DNA of 64,000 nt from Thermoflexus hugenholtzii. Its GTDB lineage: Bacteria; Chloroflexota; Anaerolineae; Thermoflexales; Thermoflexaceae. Made by a program: the position numbers and the translations under genes. The stretch is from assembly GCF_018771565.1 (NCBI RefSeq), contig NZ_CP076326.1, forward strand, positions 2,480,001 through 2,544,000, in the 5' to 3' direction. Each line of letters starts with the position of its first letter. Positions within the stretch are counted from its first letter, which is position 1. This document shows, piece by piece, positions 36,044 through 45,090 of the stretch. Under the pieces are notes generated by a model, which saw only the letters and a program-made list of their open reading frames with translations, was not told where the DNA came from and searched no databases.

Positions 36044-36461
36044 TGGTGCCTCCGTCATTGGAGCTCTGGGATCCGCCCGAACACAGCTCGATCCCGAATT
36101 CCTCGATCGCCTGACGCAGGGAGTCGCTGGCCATGTCCCAGTCGATGAGATCCACCGGGCGCTCCCGGATGATGTCCTCCACGGCCGCCCAGGCTTTCCA
36201 GAAATCCTCTGGGGGAAGGCCCTCCACGGCCATGTCCACATCGGAGTCCGGGTCGAACCAGGCCGCGTGGGCCAGGGAGCCGAAGAGCCACACCCGCCGG
36301 GCCCCGAACTGCTCTTTGAGCGCCCGCGCGGCCTCCCGGGCGCGACTTAGCAGGCGAGCGCGCTCCTCCGGATCGATGGCGATCGTCGGCCGCGGCCGCC
36401 GCCGGGCCGCCTCGAGGTAAGGCTTCCAGCCCTCCGGTCCGAGCTCCCGGGCGGTGGGCAT
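36006..36461 (-). CDS. MNT-type nucleotidyltransferase-domain protein
   Basis: A 151-residue Pol-beta-superfamily minimal nucleotidyltransferase. The motif GSLAHAAWFDPDSDVDMAVEG contains the paired acidic metal ligands, and RPVDLIDWDMASDSLRQAIEE provides the third acid. Such proteins act as antitoxin-like adenylyltransferases with HEPN partners, but no HEPN gene is adjacent. The Ser/Gly/Asn-rich C-terminus runs into the following hydrolase gene. GGAGG precedes the ATG. Confidence 0.78.
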   Translation of the reverse strand: MPTARELGPEGWKPYLEAARRRPRPTIAIDPEERARLLSRAREAARALKEQFGARRVWLFGSLAHAAWFDPDSDVDMAVEGLPPEDFWKAWAAVEDIIRERPVDLIDWDMASDSLRQAIEEFGIELCSGGSQSSNDGGTNDRGAADVLGVR

Positions 36462-36526
36462 CGGGTTTCCTCCGCAATCGGTTTCACCCCGGGCGGGTCC
36501 AATCAATACGCTGTGCTGCGGAACGA

Positions 36527-37297
36527 TTACGCCAGCCCGCCGGTCAGGGAGAGCCCGCCGTCCACGACGTAGACCGCTCCGGTGATGAAATCGGCGGCGG
36601 GAGAGACCAGGAACAGGGCCAGCCGGGCGACCTCCTCCGGCTCCCCGAAGCGCCCCTGGGGGGTGGCCCGCAGGATGCGTTCGGCGATCTCCGGCGTGCT
36701 CCAGAGGAGCTCGCTGAAGCGGGTGCGGATCACCCCGGGGGCGATGGCGTTCACCTGGATGCGATCCGGGGCCAGCTCCAGGGCCAAAAGCTGCGTGAGC
36801 ATGATCACCCCGGCCTTGGAGATCCCGTAAAGCCCCATCCCGGGGGAGGGGCGCAGCCCGGCCACGGAGGCGATGTTGAGGATCTTGCCCCGCCCCTGGG
36901 CCCGCATCACCGGGACCACCGCCTTGGCCATCCGCCAGTAGCCCAGGAGGTTCACCTCCAGGATCTTCTGCCACTGGCCCTCATCGGCCTCCAGGGTGGG
37001 GCCGAAATGGGGGTTGGTGGCCGCGTTGTTGACCAGGATGTCCACCCGCCCGAAGGCCTTCACTGTCTCCTCCACCAGCCGCTCGACCTCCGCCATGCGG
37101 CCGGTGTGAGCCGGCACCGCCAGGGCCTCCCCGCCGAGGGCGCGGATCTCCTCCACGACCGGGGCCAGGTTCTCCGCCCGGCGGCTGGAGAGCACGACCT
37201 TCGCGCCCGCCTCGGCCAGGGCCCGGGCGATGGCCCGCCCGATCCCCCGTGACGCCCCGGTGACGATGGCCACCTGCTCCCGCAGATCGATCCGCAT
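36527..37297 (-). CDS. Short-chain dehydrogenase/reductase (FabG-like)
   Basis: A 256-residue classical SDR with the cofactor motif TGASRGIGRAIA, ILVNNAATNPH, the catalytic Ser in NIASVAGL and YGISKAG (Tyr/Lys pair), and the C-terminal ITGAVYVVDGGLSL. The SRRAENL stretch after beta-2 suggests NADP use. The likely substrate is a 3-oxoacyl thioester or a related alcohol/ketone; the cluster of acyl-CoA genes supports this. Confidence 0.88.
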   Translation of the reverse strand: MRIDLREQVAIVTGASRGIGRAIARALAEAGAKVVLSSRRAENLAPVVEEIRALGGEALAVPAHTGRMAEVERLVEETVKAFGRVDILVNNAATNPHFGPTLEADEGQWQKILEVNLLGYWRMAKAVVPVMRAQGRGKILNIASVAGLRPSPGMGLYGISKAGVIMLTQLLALELAPDRIQVNAIAPGVIRTRFSELLWSTPEIAERILRATPQGRFGEPEEVARLALFLVSPAADFITGAVYVVDGGLSLTGGLA

Positions 37298-37312
37298 CCG
37301 AAGCCTGCCTCC

Positions 37313-37606
37313 TCACGTCCTCTGTTTAGATCCTGAAGGCCGCTTACGAGGCCGACGGTGAGAGGGAACCGGATAGACCCACGCGTCCACGTGCTCGCTG
37401 ATCGCCGGCCCTTTGCGGCGGCTCCGTCCCGCGCCCACCAGCTCCCAGAAGGGGCTTTCGTCCAACGGCCGCCAGGCTTGATGAGCCCGCAGCGTCTCGA
37501 TCGCCTCCCGGATCAGCGCGGAGACGGAAACGCCCCGCCGCCTCGCCTCCTGACGCAACCATTGATGCTGAGTTTCTTCCAGGAAGACGGTGATCCGACG
37601 GGCCAT
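37313..37606 (-). CDS. CopG/ribbon-helix-helix protein, putative antitoxin
   Basis: A 97-residue protein starting with the ribbon RRITVFLEETQHQWLRQEA and helices RGVSVSALIREAIETLR, as in MetJ/Arc-type DNA-binding antitoxins. The C-terminal half is basic and includes HVDAWVYPVP, which may bind a missing toxin. No toxin gene is adjacent (the next gene is the SDR), so it is an orphan. ATG 37606 follows GGGGGAAAG. Confidence 0.75.
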   Translation of the reverse strand: MARRITVFLEETQHQWLRQEARRRGVSVSALIREAIETLRAHQAWRPLDESPFWELVGAGRSRRKGPAISEHVDAWVYPVPSHRRPRKRPSGSKQRT

Positions 37607-37733
37607 CTTTCCCCCAAGCAAAGAAGCCGACTCTATCTTATCAGCCGGGAGCCATACCGGATGCTCCGGCCCCGGAATGAGCAGGGTGCTCCCGGTCCGC
37701 CTGAGGGGCGCGGCCTCCTTTCCCTGCTTCCGC

Positions 37734-38990
37734 TCACTTCAGCTCACGGCTGGTCAGGCCGAGCACGCGGCGGGCGACGATGAGGGTGTTGATCTGGCCG
37801 GTCCCCTCGTAGAGGTCGTTGATCTTGGCGTCCCGCATCCACTTCTCCACGAGATAGCGGGTGGAGTAGCCCAGCGGCCCCAGGATCTCCACGGCTTTGT
37901 AGGTGATCCAGGTCACCGCCTTGCCGGCCTTCACCTTGGCCATAGAGGCCTCCAGGGCGTTGGGCTTCCCCTGATCCAGCATCCAGCCGGCCCGCAGGGT
38001 GAGCAGCCAGGCCGCCTTGTGCATGGCCTCCATCTCCATCACGTCCCGCTCGATGGCCGTCAGCTGATGGCGAGGGAGGCCGTAGCGGATGCGGATCCCC
38101 TCCTTCTCCAGGACCTCCTTGGTGAACTCGATGGCGGCGCGGGCGATGCCCAGGGCGCCGGCGGCCACCACCGGCCGGGAGGCATCGAAGGTCACCATCA
38201 CGCCCTTGAACCCGTCGGTGCGCGCCGTGTCCAGGATCTCCGGGCTGCCCAGGATGTTGTCGAGGGGGATGCGGGCGTTGTCGAAGCGGATGGCCGCCGT
38301 GTCGCTGGCCCGGATGCCCAGCTTGCGCTCCCGCTTGGTGATGCTCACGCCGGGCGTGCCCGCCTCCACCACGAAGGGTTTGATCCCGGCCCGCCCCGCC
38401 GTCTTGTCGATGGTCGCCCAGACCACGACGATCCCCTCGGAGGCTTCCAGGGCCAGATACCCGTTGGTGATGAAGATCTTCTCCCCGTTGAGCACCCAGT
38501 GATCGTCCTCCCGTTTGGCCGTGGTCTGGATGGCCGAGACGTCGGAGCCGGCGCCGGGCTCGGTCACGGCCATGGCCCCCCACTTGGGGCCGCCCTCGGT
38601 GTAGCGCTTGAGGAAGCGGACCTTCTGCTCCGGCGTGCCCACCGCGTTGATGGAGTAGCCGGCCAGGCCGGGTCCGGGCATGCACAGATAAAGGCCGGCG
38701 TCGCCCCAGGTCAGCATCTCCACCAGGAAGATCATGCGCAGGTTGTCGTAGCGCGGCCCCTCGCGCTTCTTCTCCGCTGGCTGCTCCCCGGCCAGCTGCC
38801 GCTCCGCCCGCCGCACGATGCGGATCCAGTCCTGCTGCACGATGGGCCACATGGTGTTGACGAAGTCCCAGGGGATCTCGTGCTCGTGCTCGTCGTAGTA
38901 GCGGGCGTTCGGCCGCATCAGCTGCTCGGCCACCATCCGAGCCATCTCACGCTGTTGCTGGATCTCCTCCGGGATCTCAAAGCTGATCAT
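37734..38990 (-). CDS. Acyl-CoA dehydrogenase
   Basis: A 418-residue acyl-CoA dehydrogenase with AMAVTEPGAGSDVSAIQT, KIFITNGYLALE and the catalytic Glu in DLYEGTGQINTLIVARR. An N-terminal region (QLMRPNARYYDEHEHEIPWD) and an insertion EKKREGPRYDN distinguish it from the enzyme at 3.2-4.4 kb. It lies 55 bases after a second acyl-CoA dehydrogenase gene, forming a pair with different substrate ranges or a heteromer. Confidence 0.9.
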   Translation of the reverse strand: MISFEIPEEIQQQREMARMVAEQLMRPNARYYDEHEHEIPWDFVNTMWPIVQQDWIRIVRRAERQLAGEQPAEKKREGPRYDNLRMIFLVEMLTWGDAGLYLCMPGPGLAGYSINAVGTPEQKVRFLKRYTEGGPKWGAMAVTEPGAGSDVSAIQTTAKREDDHWVLNGEKIFITNGYLALEASEGIVVVWATIDKTAGRAGIKPFVVEAGTPGVSITKRERKLGIRASDTAAIRFDNARIPLDNILGSPEILDTARTDGFKGVMVTFDASRPVVAAGALGIARAAIEFTKEVLEKEGIRIRYGLPRHQLTAIERDVMEMEAMHKAAWLLTLRAGWMLDQGKPNALEASMAKVKAGKAVTWITYKAVEILGPLGYSTRYLVEKWMRDAKINDLYEGTGQINTLIVARRVLGLTSRELK

Positions 38991-39045
38991 GCGTCACCTC
39001 CCTCCGGAAGACCGACAGAGTCATCAGCGATCCTCCGCCAGCTCC

Positions 39046-40137
39046 TCACACCATCACCAGCCCCTCCAGCATGGGGAGGCCGCGGGCGTTGCGCAGCCAC
39101 ATCTCCACCGGATGATCCCGGATGTAGCCGTGGCCACCCAGGGTCTGCACCGCCCCGTCCGTCACCCGCAGGGCCATATCGTCGGCGAAGAGCTTGGCCA
39201 GATACGCCTCCCGGGCGACGTCCTCCCCGCGGTCCAGCTTCCATGCGGCCTCCCAGACCATCAGGCGCGCGGCGTCGATGTCGATGGCCATCTCCGCGAT
39301 CATGAAGGCGATGGCCTGGCGATGGGCGATGGGCTCGCCGAACTGCACCCGCTGCTTGGCGTAATCCCGGGCGTATTCAAAAGCCCCCCGCGCCAGCCCC
39401 ACGGCCAGGGCCGCCAGGGCCACCCGCGACCGCTCCAGCAGCCGCTCCATCGAGATCCCCTCCTCGCCTCCGATCCGCTGACAGCGCGGGATCCGGCAGC
39501 CCTCCAGGACCACCTCATAAGTGGGCAGGGCCCGGATCCCCGCGTAACGGTCCCGCTCCTTCACCGTCAGCCCCGGCGTCCCCGGCTCCACGAGGAAGGC
39601 CTGGGTGCGCCCGTCCTCGCTGGCGTAGACCAGGAGCAGCTCCGCCTCCGCCCCGAAGGGGACCCCGATCTTGGTCCCATGGAGCACGTATTCCTCCCCC
39701 TCCCGGCGGGCGGTGGTCCGGAGATGGAGGGGATCGAAGAGGAAGCTCGGCTCGATCAAGGCCGCCGCCGCCCGGACGAAGCGCTCCCCGCAGAAACGAG
39801 GCAGATATGTCCGCTTCTGCTCCTCGGTCCCATACAGCAGGATGGGGAGGGCGACCGCGTGGGGCGCCAGCAGGTAGAGGGCAAGGGTGAAATCCCCCCA
39901 GCCCAGCTCCTCCAGGGCCAGCACGCTGGTCAGCGCCGAGGGCTCGCCGAAGCCCCCATACGCTTCGGGGATCATACTGGGCAACAGCCCGATGGACCAT
40001 CCCCGCGCGATCACATCCTCCGGGACCTGACCGGTCTCATCGCTCTCCCGGGCCACCCGGCGCAGGTGCTCCTCGGCGAAGGCCCGGACCGTCTGGATCA
40101 GCATCCGCTGTTCATCCGTCGGCTCGAACGCAATCAT
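39046..40137 (-). CDS. Acyl-CoA dehydrogenase family protein
   Basis: A 363-residue protein of the acyl-CoA dehydrogenase fold with IPEAYGGFGEPSALTSVLALEELG, YAKQRVQFGEPIAHRQAIAF and LGGHGYIRDHPVEMWLRNARG. A Glu is kept in the C-terminal LPMLEGL at the place of the usual catalytic base. The second conserved motif is changed: FVRAAAALIEPS replaces the AMTEPGAGSD type, so FAD/substrate contacts may differ. ATG 40137 follows GGGAGGG. Paired with the typical dehydrogenase downstream, it may be the divergent subunit of a heteromeric enzyme. Confidence 0.82.
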   Translation of the reverse strand: MIAFEPTDEQRMLIQTVRAFAEEHLRRVARESDETGQVPEDVIARGWSIGLLPSMIPEAYGGFGEPSALTSVLALEELGWGDFTLALYLLAPHAVALPILLYGTEEQKRTYLPRFCGERFVRAAAALIEPSFLFDPLHLRTTARREGEEYVLHGTKIGVPFGAEAELLLVYASEDGRTQAFLVEPGTPGLTVKERDRYAGIRALPTYEVVLEGCRIPRCQRIGGEEGISMERLLERSRVALAALAVGLARGAFEYARDYAKQRVQFGEPIAHRQAIAFMIAEMAIDIDAARLMVWEAAWKLDRGEDVAREAYLAKLFADDMALRVTDGAVQTLGGHGYIRDHPVEMWLRNARGLPMLEGLVMV

Positions 40138-40252
40138 CGTCCGTTCCCTCCCGGGAGCCGGCGGGGGCGAGGAGGGATCCGCCCGCCGCCCGGCTCCCCA
40201 CATCGATTCGGTGCTTCCCATTCGCTCAGGGCGCGGCTGGAGGCCACGCCCG

Positions 40253-42493
40253 CTATTCGCGCAAGGCCCGCAGGCCGATCAGCAACGTGAAATCCCCTTC
40301 CCACCGCAGCTTGCCGGTGGCGAAAGCCACCTGGCCGTCCAGCTCCCCGCGCTGCATCGAGCTGTAATCCGTGGCGCTCATGCGCAGGGTCCCGGTCGGC
40401 TCCGCCGCCCCGTTGTAGATGGCCGTCGCCCGCCACAGGGTGCCGTCCGGCCGCTCCAGCTCCAGATGCACCGTCCCCTTCACCCGCTGCAGGGCCTCGA
40501 ACCGGCGCCGGGAGCGGAAGGCCAGGTAGGGCGGCTCCCCGAGGTAGAGGCGTCCGGCCAGGACCTCCCGGAACTCCTCCGTCCCCATGCTCAGCTCCAC
40601 GTGGGGCGTCTCGTCGGTCTCCCCCTCGATCACTGTCAGGCGCTTCCCGTCCTCCACCCGCAGGGTGAACACCTCCTCCCCCACGCGGTAACGAACTCGG
40701 AGCACCGTCCCCTCCATCCCCTCGGGGGGCGTGGCGGACGCCGCCTCGAAGAGCCGGGGGACCCATTCGGTGAAGAAGGCGCGGATGGAGACGTCGGGGG
40801 GCACTGTGACCGGGGGCGGCGGCGCCGCAGGGGCAGCCTCCCGCAGCACCCGGCGGAGCACTTTCCCGACCATTGACTTCGGCAGGGAATCCCGGAACTC
40901 GATCTCCCGGGGGACCTTGTAGGGGGCCAGGTTCCGCCGACAGTGCTCCAGGATCTCCGCCTCGGAGGCCTGGGCTCCCGGCCGGAGGACCACGTAGGCC
41001 TTCACCGCCTCACCGCGGTAAGGATCCGGCACCCCCACCACCGCCGCCTCCAGGACGGCCGGATGGGCGTAGAGGACCTCCTCCACCTCCCGCGGGTAGA
41101 CGTTGAAGCCGCCGGTGAGGATCATGTCCTTCTTGCGGTCGACGATGTAGAAGTAGCCGTCCTCGTCCATCCGGGCGATGTCCCCCGTGTAAAGCCAGCC
41201 GTCCCGCAGGGTCTGGGCGGTCTCCTCCGGCCGGTTCCAGTAGCCCTTCATCACCTGAGGTCCCCGGATCACCAGCTCCCCAATCTCCCCGGGCGCCAGC
41301 TCCCGGGTCCCCGTCTCCACGTCCACGATGCGCGCGTCCGTGTCCGGGATGGGGAGGCCGACGCTGCCCAGCTTCTTCAGGTTCATGATGGGGTTGATGT
41401 GGGTGATGGGCGAGGCCTCCGTGAGGCCGTAGCCTTCGATGAAGGTGCCGGAGGAGAAGCGGGCGAACTGCTGGATCACCTCCACGGGAAGGGGGGCGGC
41501 CCCGCTGTTGCAGAGGCGGATGGAGCCCAGGCCGGACTCGGCCGCCCGGGGGTGGTTGAGGAGGGCGATATACATCGTCGGCACCGCGGGGAGGAAGGTC
41601 GGCTGATAGGTCCGGATGGCGTTCAGCGCCTCCTCCACATCAAAGCGGGGGAGCAGGATGAAAGACGCCCCGTTGAACATCCCCACGTTCATCAGGGAGG
41701 TCATGCCGAAGGAGTGGAAGAGGGGGAGCACCACCAGATAGCGTTCCTCCCCACGGCGGACGAACTCCCGGGCCCAGACGTAGGCCTGGATCACGTTGGC
41801 GAAGAGATTGAAATGGGTGAGCATCACCCCTTTCGGCAGGCCGGTGGTGCCGCCGGTGTAGGGGAGGACCGCCACGTCCTCCAGCGGGTTCACCGGCGGC
41901 TGGAAGAAGCGCTCCCCTGCCCGTTCCATCAGCTCCGTCCACCGATACAGGCCGGGGCCGACCGGGGTTTCCGTGCTCATCCCCTGGGCCCGGACCCGCT
42001 CGAGGTAGATGGGGCGGACGGGCTCCGGCATGTAGTCCTGGAGGCCGGCGAAGATCACGAGCTCCGGCCCGGCCTGCTCCCGCACCGCCATGACCTTGGG
42101 CGCCATGGTGTCCAGGGCGATCAGGGCCCGCATCCCGCTGTCTTCCACCACGTAGCGGAGCTCCCGCTCCACATAGAGGGGGTTCAGGGGAACCACCACG
42201 GCGCCCAGTCGGAGGATGGCGTAGAAGGCGATGAAGAACTGGGGGCAGTTCGGGAGCATGATCCCAACTCGATCCCCCGGCCGGATCCCCAGGGCGTCCA
42301 GGGCGGTGGCCAGACGGACGGAGTGAGCCCGCAGGTCCCGATAGCTCATCTCCGCGCCGTAGAAGATCGTTGCCGTGCGCTCCCCATACTGGTTCGCGGC
42401 GAAGTCCATGAGGGCGCTCAGGGGCTGCCGGGGGTAGGTCAGGGAGCGCGGCACCCAGAAATCATAGAAGCGATGCCATCGCCGCTCCTCCAT
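40253..42493 (-). CDS. Long-chain acyl-CoA synthetase with C-terminal SCP2-like domain
   Basis: A 746-residue fusion. Residues 1-540 are an acyl-CoA synthetase: AMP-binding motif YTGGTTGLPKGVMLTH near 212-227, GYGLTEASPITH, DGWLYTGDIARMDEDGYFY near 430-448, and the C-terminal Lys in LPKSMVGKVLRRVLRE. Residues about 570-746 resemble a sterol-carrier/lipid-binding (SCP2) domain (VRYRVGEEVFTLRVEDGKR, LSMGTEEFREVLAGRL) and a tail. The fused domain may hold the fatty acid or its CoA ester. ATG 42493 has GGAGGAGG upstream. A free SCP2 gene is next upstream. Confidence 0.88.
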   Translation of the reverse strand: MEERRWHRFYDFWVPRSLTYPRQPLSALMDFAANQYGERTATIFYGAEMSYRDLRAHSVRLATALDALGIRPGDRVGIMLPNCPQFFIAFYAILRLGAVVVPLNPLYVERELRYVVEDSGMRALIALDTMAPKVMAVREQAGPELVIFAGLQDYMPEPVRPIYLERVRAQGMSTETPVGPGLYRWTELMERAGERFFQPPVNPLEDVAVLPYTGGTTGLPKGVMLTHFNLFANVIQAYVWAREFVRRGEERYLVVLPLFHSFGMTSLMNVGMFNGASFILLPRFDVEEALNAIRTYQPTFLPAVPTMYIALLNHPRAAESGLGSIRLCNSGAAPLPVEVIQQFARFSSGTFIEGYGLTEASPITHINPIMNLKKLGSVGLPIPDTDARIVDVETGTRELAPGEIGELVIRGPQVMKGYWNRPEETAQTLRDGWLYTGDIARMDEDGYFYIVDRKKDMILTGGFNVYPREVEEVLYAHPAVLEAAVVGVPDPYRGEAVKAYVVLRPGAQASEAEILEHCRRNLAPYKVPREIEFRDSLPKSMVGKVLRRVLREAAPAAPPPPVTVPPDVSIRAFFTEWVPRLFEAASATPPEGMEGTVLRVRYRVGEEVFTLRVEDGKRLTVIEGETDETPHVELSMGTEEFREVLAGRLYLGEPPYLAFRSRRRFEALQRVKGTVHLELERPDGTLWRATAIYNGAAEPTGTLRMSATDYSSMQRGELDGQVAFATGKLRWEGDFTLLIGLRALRE

Positions 42494-42533
42494 GGCCACC
42501 TCCTCCACACTCCGCTTCAACCCGAGGTCCGGG

Positions 42534-42863
42534 TCAGCCGATGCGGAAGAACGAGGTGAGACGGGTAGCCAGCATCATGTTGCCGCTGACCTTGAGCTTG
42601 CCGCTCATGAAGGCCTTCATCGCATCCAGCTTCCCGGTGGCGATGTCCACGAAATCCCGGGCGTCCATGGTGAGGGTGACGTCGGCCTTCTCCGCCTTCC
42701 CCTCGTGGACCGTGCAGGTCCCCTCGGAGATCACCAGATACCAGTCGCCGCCGCCCTCCCCGGTGAGGGAATACTGGATGGTGGCGCTCACGCCCTGGGC
42801 CTTGTCCGGCTGGAAGGCCTCGGGCATCCGCAAGATCACATCCCGCGCCGTCAGCTCGCTCAT
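42534..42863 (-). CDS. SCP2 sterol-binding domain protein
   Basis: A 109-residue single-domain lipid carrier: TARDVILRMPEAFQPDKA, SATIQYSLTGEGGGDWYLVI, DVTLTMDARDFVDIATGKLD and KAFMSGKLKVSGNMMLATRL are the standard SCP2 segments. ATG 42863 has AGGAGG 5 bases upstream. The frame stays open for 72 codons before it, with protein-like sequence (see the next entry), so a larger fusion product cannot be excluded. It precedes the acyl-CoA synthetase gene by 40 bases. Confidence 0.88.
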   Translation of the reverse strand: MSELTARDVILRMPEAFQPDKAQGVSATIQYSLTGEGGGDWYLVISEGTCTVHEGKAEKADVTLTMDARDFVDIATGKLDAMKAFMSGKLKVSGNMMLATRLTSFFRIG

Positions 42864-43079
42864 GGGAACCTCCTTCCGAGAAGAGGGTGAGGATCGCCCG
42901 ATGTCGGGCTGCCGAACCCAATCCCAGAGACACCGGAGGAGATGGAGCTCGTCGCCGAAGGGCCGGACCTCCCCGGTGCGGAGGTCGGAGATCTCGCCCC
43001 GCAACCGGCCCTCGGCGCGGGACTCCTCCAGCCAGACCCGCACCACGAACGAAGCCGCCCGCGCCCCCTGCCGCCCCAT
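42864..43079 (-). other. Possible in-frame 72-codon domain upstream of the SCP2 start
   Basis: The open frame before ATG 42863 reads SFVVRVWLEESRAEGRLRGE and ISDLRTGEVRPFGDELHLLR, resembling small bacterial proteins of the form FVVR-W-G-V--SGE-F--LDEL. It may be a separate small gene whose stop has been lost, making a fusion, or a leader coding region. The remaining 43080-43283 shows only a possible -10 (TAGAAT near 43218) ahead of the MoxR gene. Confidence 0.35.
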
Positions 43080-43283
43080 CGCCTCCTCAACGCTCCGCGA
43101 TCTGCACGCACGAGTTTATTCCCGAAAAGTTCAGAAGAGGTTCAGAAACCACCCCTCGCCTTCCTCGGATTTGTGAATACTGGCACAGAGCGAGGTTCGC
43201 CGGTTTTCGATGAGGGGATTAGAATAAGCGGTAAGGCCGGGGCGGGCGGCTGTCTGACTTTGCCGGCGGTTCGGGAGGGGGTC

Positions 43284-44231
43284 ATGGTCTCTTCGATTGA
43301 GGAGGTCCGGGAACGGCTGGCGGCTCAGCAATACATCGCCTCCGATGAGATCGCCACCACGGTTTTCCTGGCCGAACGGCTGGGCAAGCCCGTGCTGATT
43401 GAGGGCCCCGCCGGGGTGGGCAAGACGGAGCTGGCCAAGGCCTGGGCCGCGGCCACGGGGCGCCCCCTCATCCGCCTGCAGTGCTATGAGGGGCTGGATG
43501 AGACCAAGGCCCTTTACGAGTGGGAATACGCCAAGCAGATGCTCTACACCCAGCTGCTGCGGGACAAGCTCAACGCGGTCCTGGCCGATGCCGCCACCCT
43601 CCGGGAGGCCGCCGACCGCATCGCCCAGGAGGAGGACGTCTTCTTCTCCCTGCGCTTCCTGCTGCCCCGACCCCTGCTCAAAGCCATCCTCTCCGACGAG
43701 CCGGTGGTCCTCCTCATCGACGAGATCGACCGCGCCGACGCCGAGTTCGAGGCCTTCCTCCTGGAGGTCCTCAGCGACTTCCAGGTCAGCGTCCCCGAGC
43801 TGGGGACCTTGCGGGCCAAGCATGTCCCGACCGTCTTCCTCACCAGCAACAACACCCGGGAGCTGAGCGAAGCCCTCAAGCGGCGCTGTCTTTATCTGTT
43901 CATCGATTACCCGTCCCTGGAGCAGGAGCTGGCCATCGTGCGGCTGAAGGTGCCCGAGCTGGCCCCTCAGCTGGCCCGGCAGGTGGTGGAGCTGGTGCAG
44001 CGTCTGCGCCGCCTGGATCTCAAAAAGCAGCCCAGCATCAGCGAGACCCTGGATTGGGCCCGGGCCCTGGTGGCCCTGAACGCCCAGCACCTGGACCGCA
44101 AGACCCTGGAGAGCACGCTCACGGTCCTCCTCAAGCACGAGGCCGACCTCCAGCGGGGCCGCCGCCTGCTGAACGGCGGCGAGGAGGCCCGGCGGCCCCG
44201 CCGTGCCCCGCCGTGGGCCAGCGACTCCTGA
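43284..44231 (+). CDS. MoxR-family AAA ATPase
   Basis: A 315-residue AAA+ ATPase with Walker A GPAGVGKT (41-48), Walker B VVLLIDEIDRADAEFEAFLLE, sensor 1 TVFLTSNNTRELSEALKRRC and the second domain ending in a Gly/Arg-rich tail. It is closest to the CoxD/MoxR type that helps insert metals or mature enzymes, usually beside a von Willebrand (CoxE-like) partner. None is adjacent here; the next gene is convergent ctaG. GGGAGGGGG precedes ATG 43284, and the frame upstream is not conserved. Confidence 0.88.
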   Translation: MVSSIEEVRERLAAQQYIASDEIATTVFLAERLGKPVLIEGPAGVGKTELAKAWAAATGRPLIRLQCYEGLDETKALYEWEYAKQMLYTQLLRDKLNAVLADAATLREAADRIAQEEDVFFSLRFLLPRPLLKAILSDEPVVLLIDEIDRADAEFEAFLLEVLSDFQVSVPELGTLRAKHVPTVFLTSNNTRELSEALKRRCLYLFIDYPSLEQELAIVRLKVPELAPQLARQVVELVQRLRRLDLKKQPSISETLDWARALVALNAQHLDRKTLESTLTVLLKHEADLQRGRRLLNGGEEARRPRRAPPWASDS

Positions 44232-44250
44232 GCCCGGGAACCGGGGCCGT

Positions 44251-45018
44251 TCAGGCCCGGGCTTCTTCTTTTCCGAACCAGCGGAAGAACACCACGGTCA
44301 GGGCGCCCAGGTAGATCAGCGCGCCCGGCACCCACATGAAGAGCCCCGCCAGCCGCTGGTCCTCCAGAGAGGACGGCGCGCACACCTCAAAGCCCAGGGC
44401 GGAGGGGTTGTAAATCCGGGTGTCCGGGAACGTGAACAGAGCGCCTAACAAGGTGGTCGGCATGGCCAGGAAGAACAGATAGAGGACTTGGCCGGGCTCG
44501 GAGAGGCGGGGCCAAGCCGGGGTCGGGCTCAGCACCGGCCCCCAGGCCAGCATCGCGGCGAGCAGGAACAGGAACTGCTTGAGGGCCCAGAGGGCCACGC
44601 TGCGGGAGGACACCTCGAAGAGGGCCGGCGTGTGCCAGGCGAAGAAGATCAGGTTGGCGGCCAGATAGGCCGGGATCGGCCGGATGAGCCGGCGGCCCGC
44701 CCCAGCCAGGGGAGGCCACCGGACCAGGGGGCGGAAGAAGGGCTCCGGCAGGCCCATCCAGAGCAGGGGGGCAGCCAGGCCGGTCAAGGCCACGAACTGG
44801 GCCATGTTGACGGTGAACCGGAGATCCGGGCCCAGCAGCAGCGGGGACGGGATGAAGCCGAAGGCAGCCCAGCCCAGGCCGAGCAGGAACCATCCGAGAT
44901 GGGCCCGCCGCCGGGCCGCCGGCAGCTGCTCATACACCCCCGCGATCCCCAAGAAATACGCCCCCAGGGCCGTTAGGATCCCCACCCCCAGGATGGGCGC
45001 CACCGCTTCCCAGGTCAT
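44251..45018 (-). CDS. CtaG-type cytochrome c oxidase assembly protein (caa3_CtaG)
   Basis: A 255-residue membrane protein with about seven helices. LTGLAAPLLWMGLPEPFFRP, NLIFFAWHTPALFEVSSRS and the late GALFTFPDTRIYNPSALG followed by LEDQRLAGLFMWVPGALIYL match the CtaG family thought to deliver copper to heme-copper oxidases. The conserved His of AWHTP is present. No oxidase gene lies in the window. ATG 45018 has GGAGG upstream. A terminator for the upstream gene lies about 70 bases before it, so it needs its own promoter. Confidence 0.82.
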   Translation of the reverse strand: MTWEAVAPILGVGILTALGAYFLGIAGVYEQLPAARRRAHLGWFLLGLGWAAFGFIPSPLLLGPDLRFTVNMAQFVALTGLAAPLLWMGLPEPFFRPLVRWPPLAGAGRRLIRPIPAYLAANLIFFAWHTPALFEVSSRSVALWALKQFLFLLAAMLAWGPVLSPTPAWPRLSEPGQVLYLFFLAMPTTLLGALFTFPDTRIYNPSALGFEVCAPSSLEDQRLAGLFMWVPGALIYLGALTVVFFRWFGKEEARA

Positions 45019-45090
45019 CCCCTGCCTCCGACGCACGCGTGTTTGAGTTTATTGTAAGCAACGCGCCACGCTCATGCCTCATGCGCGAGG

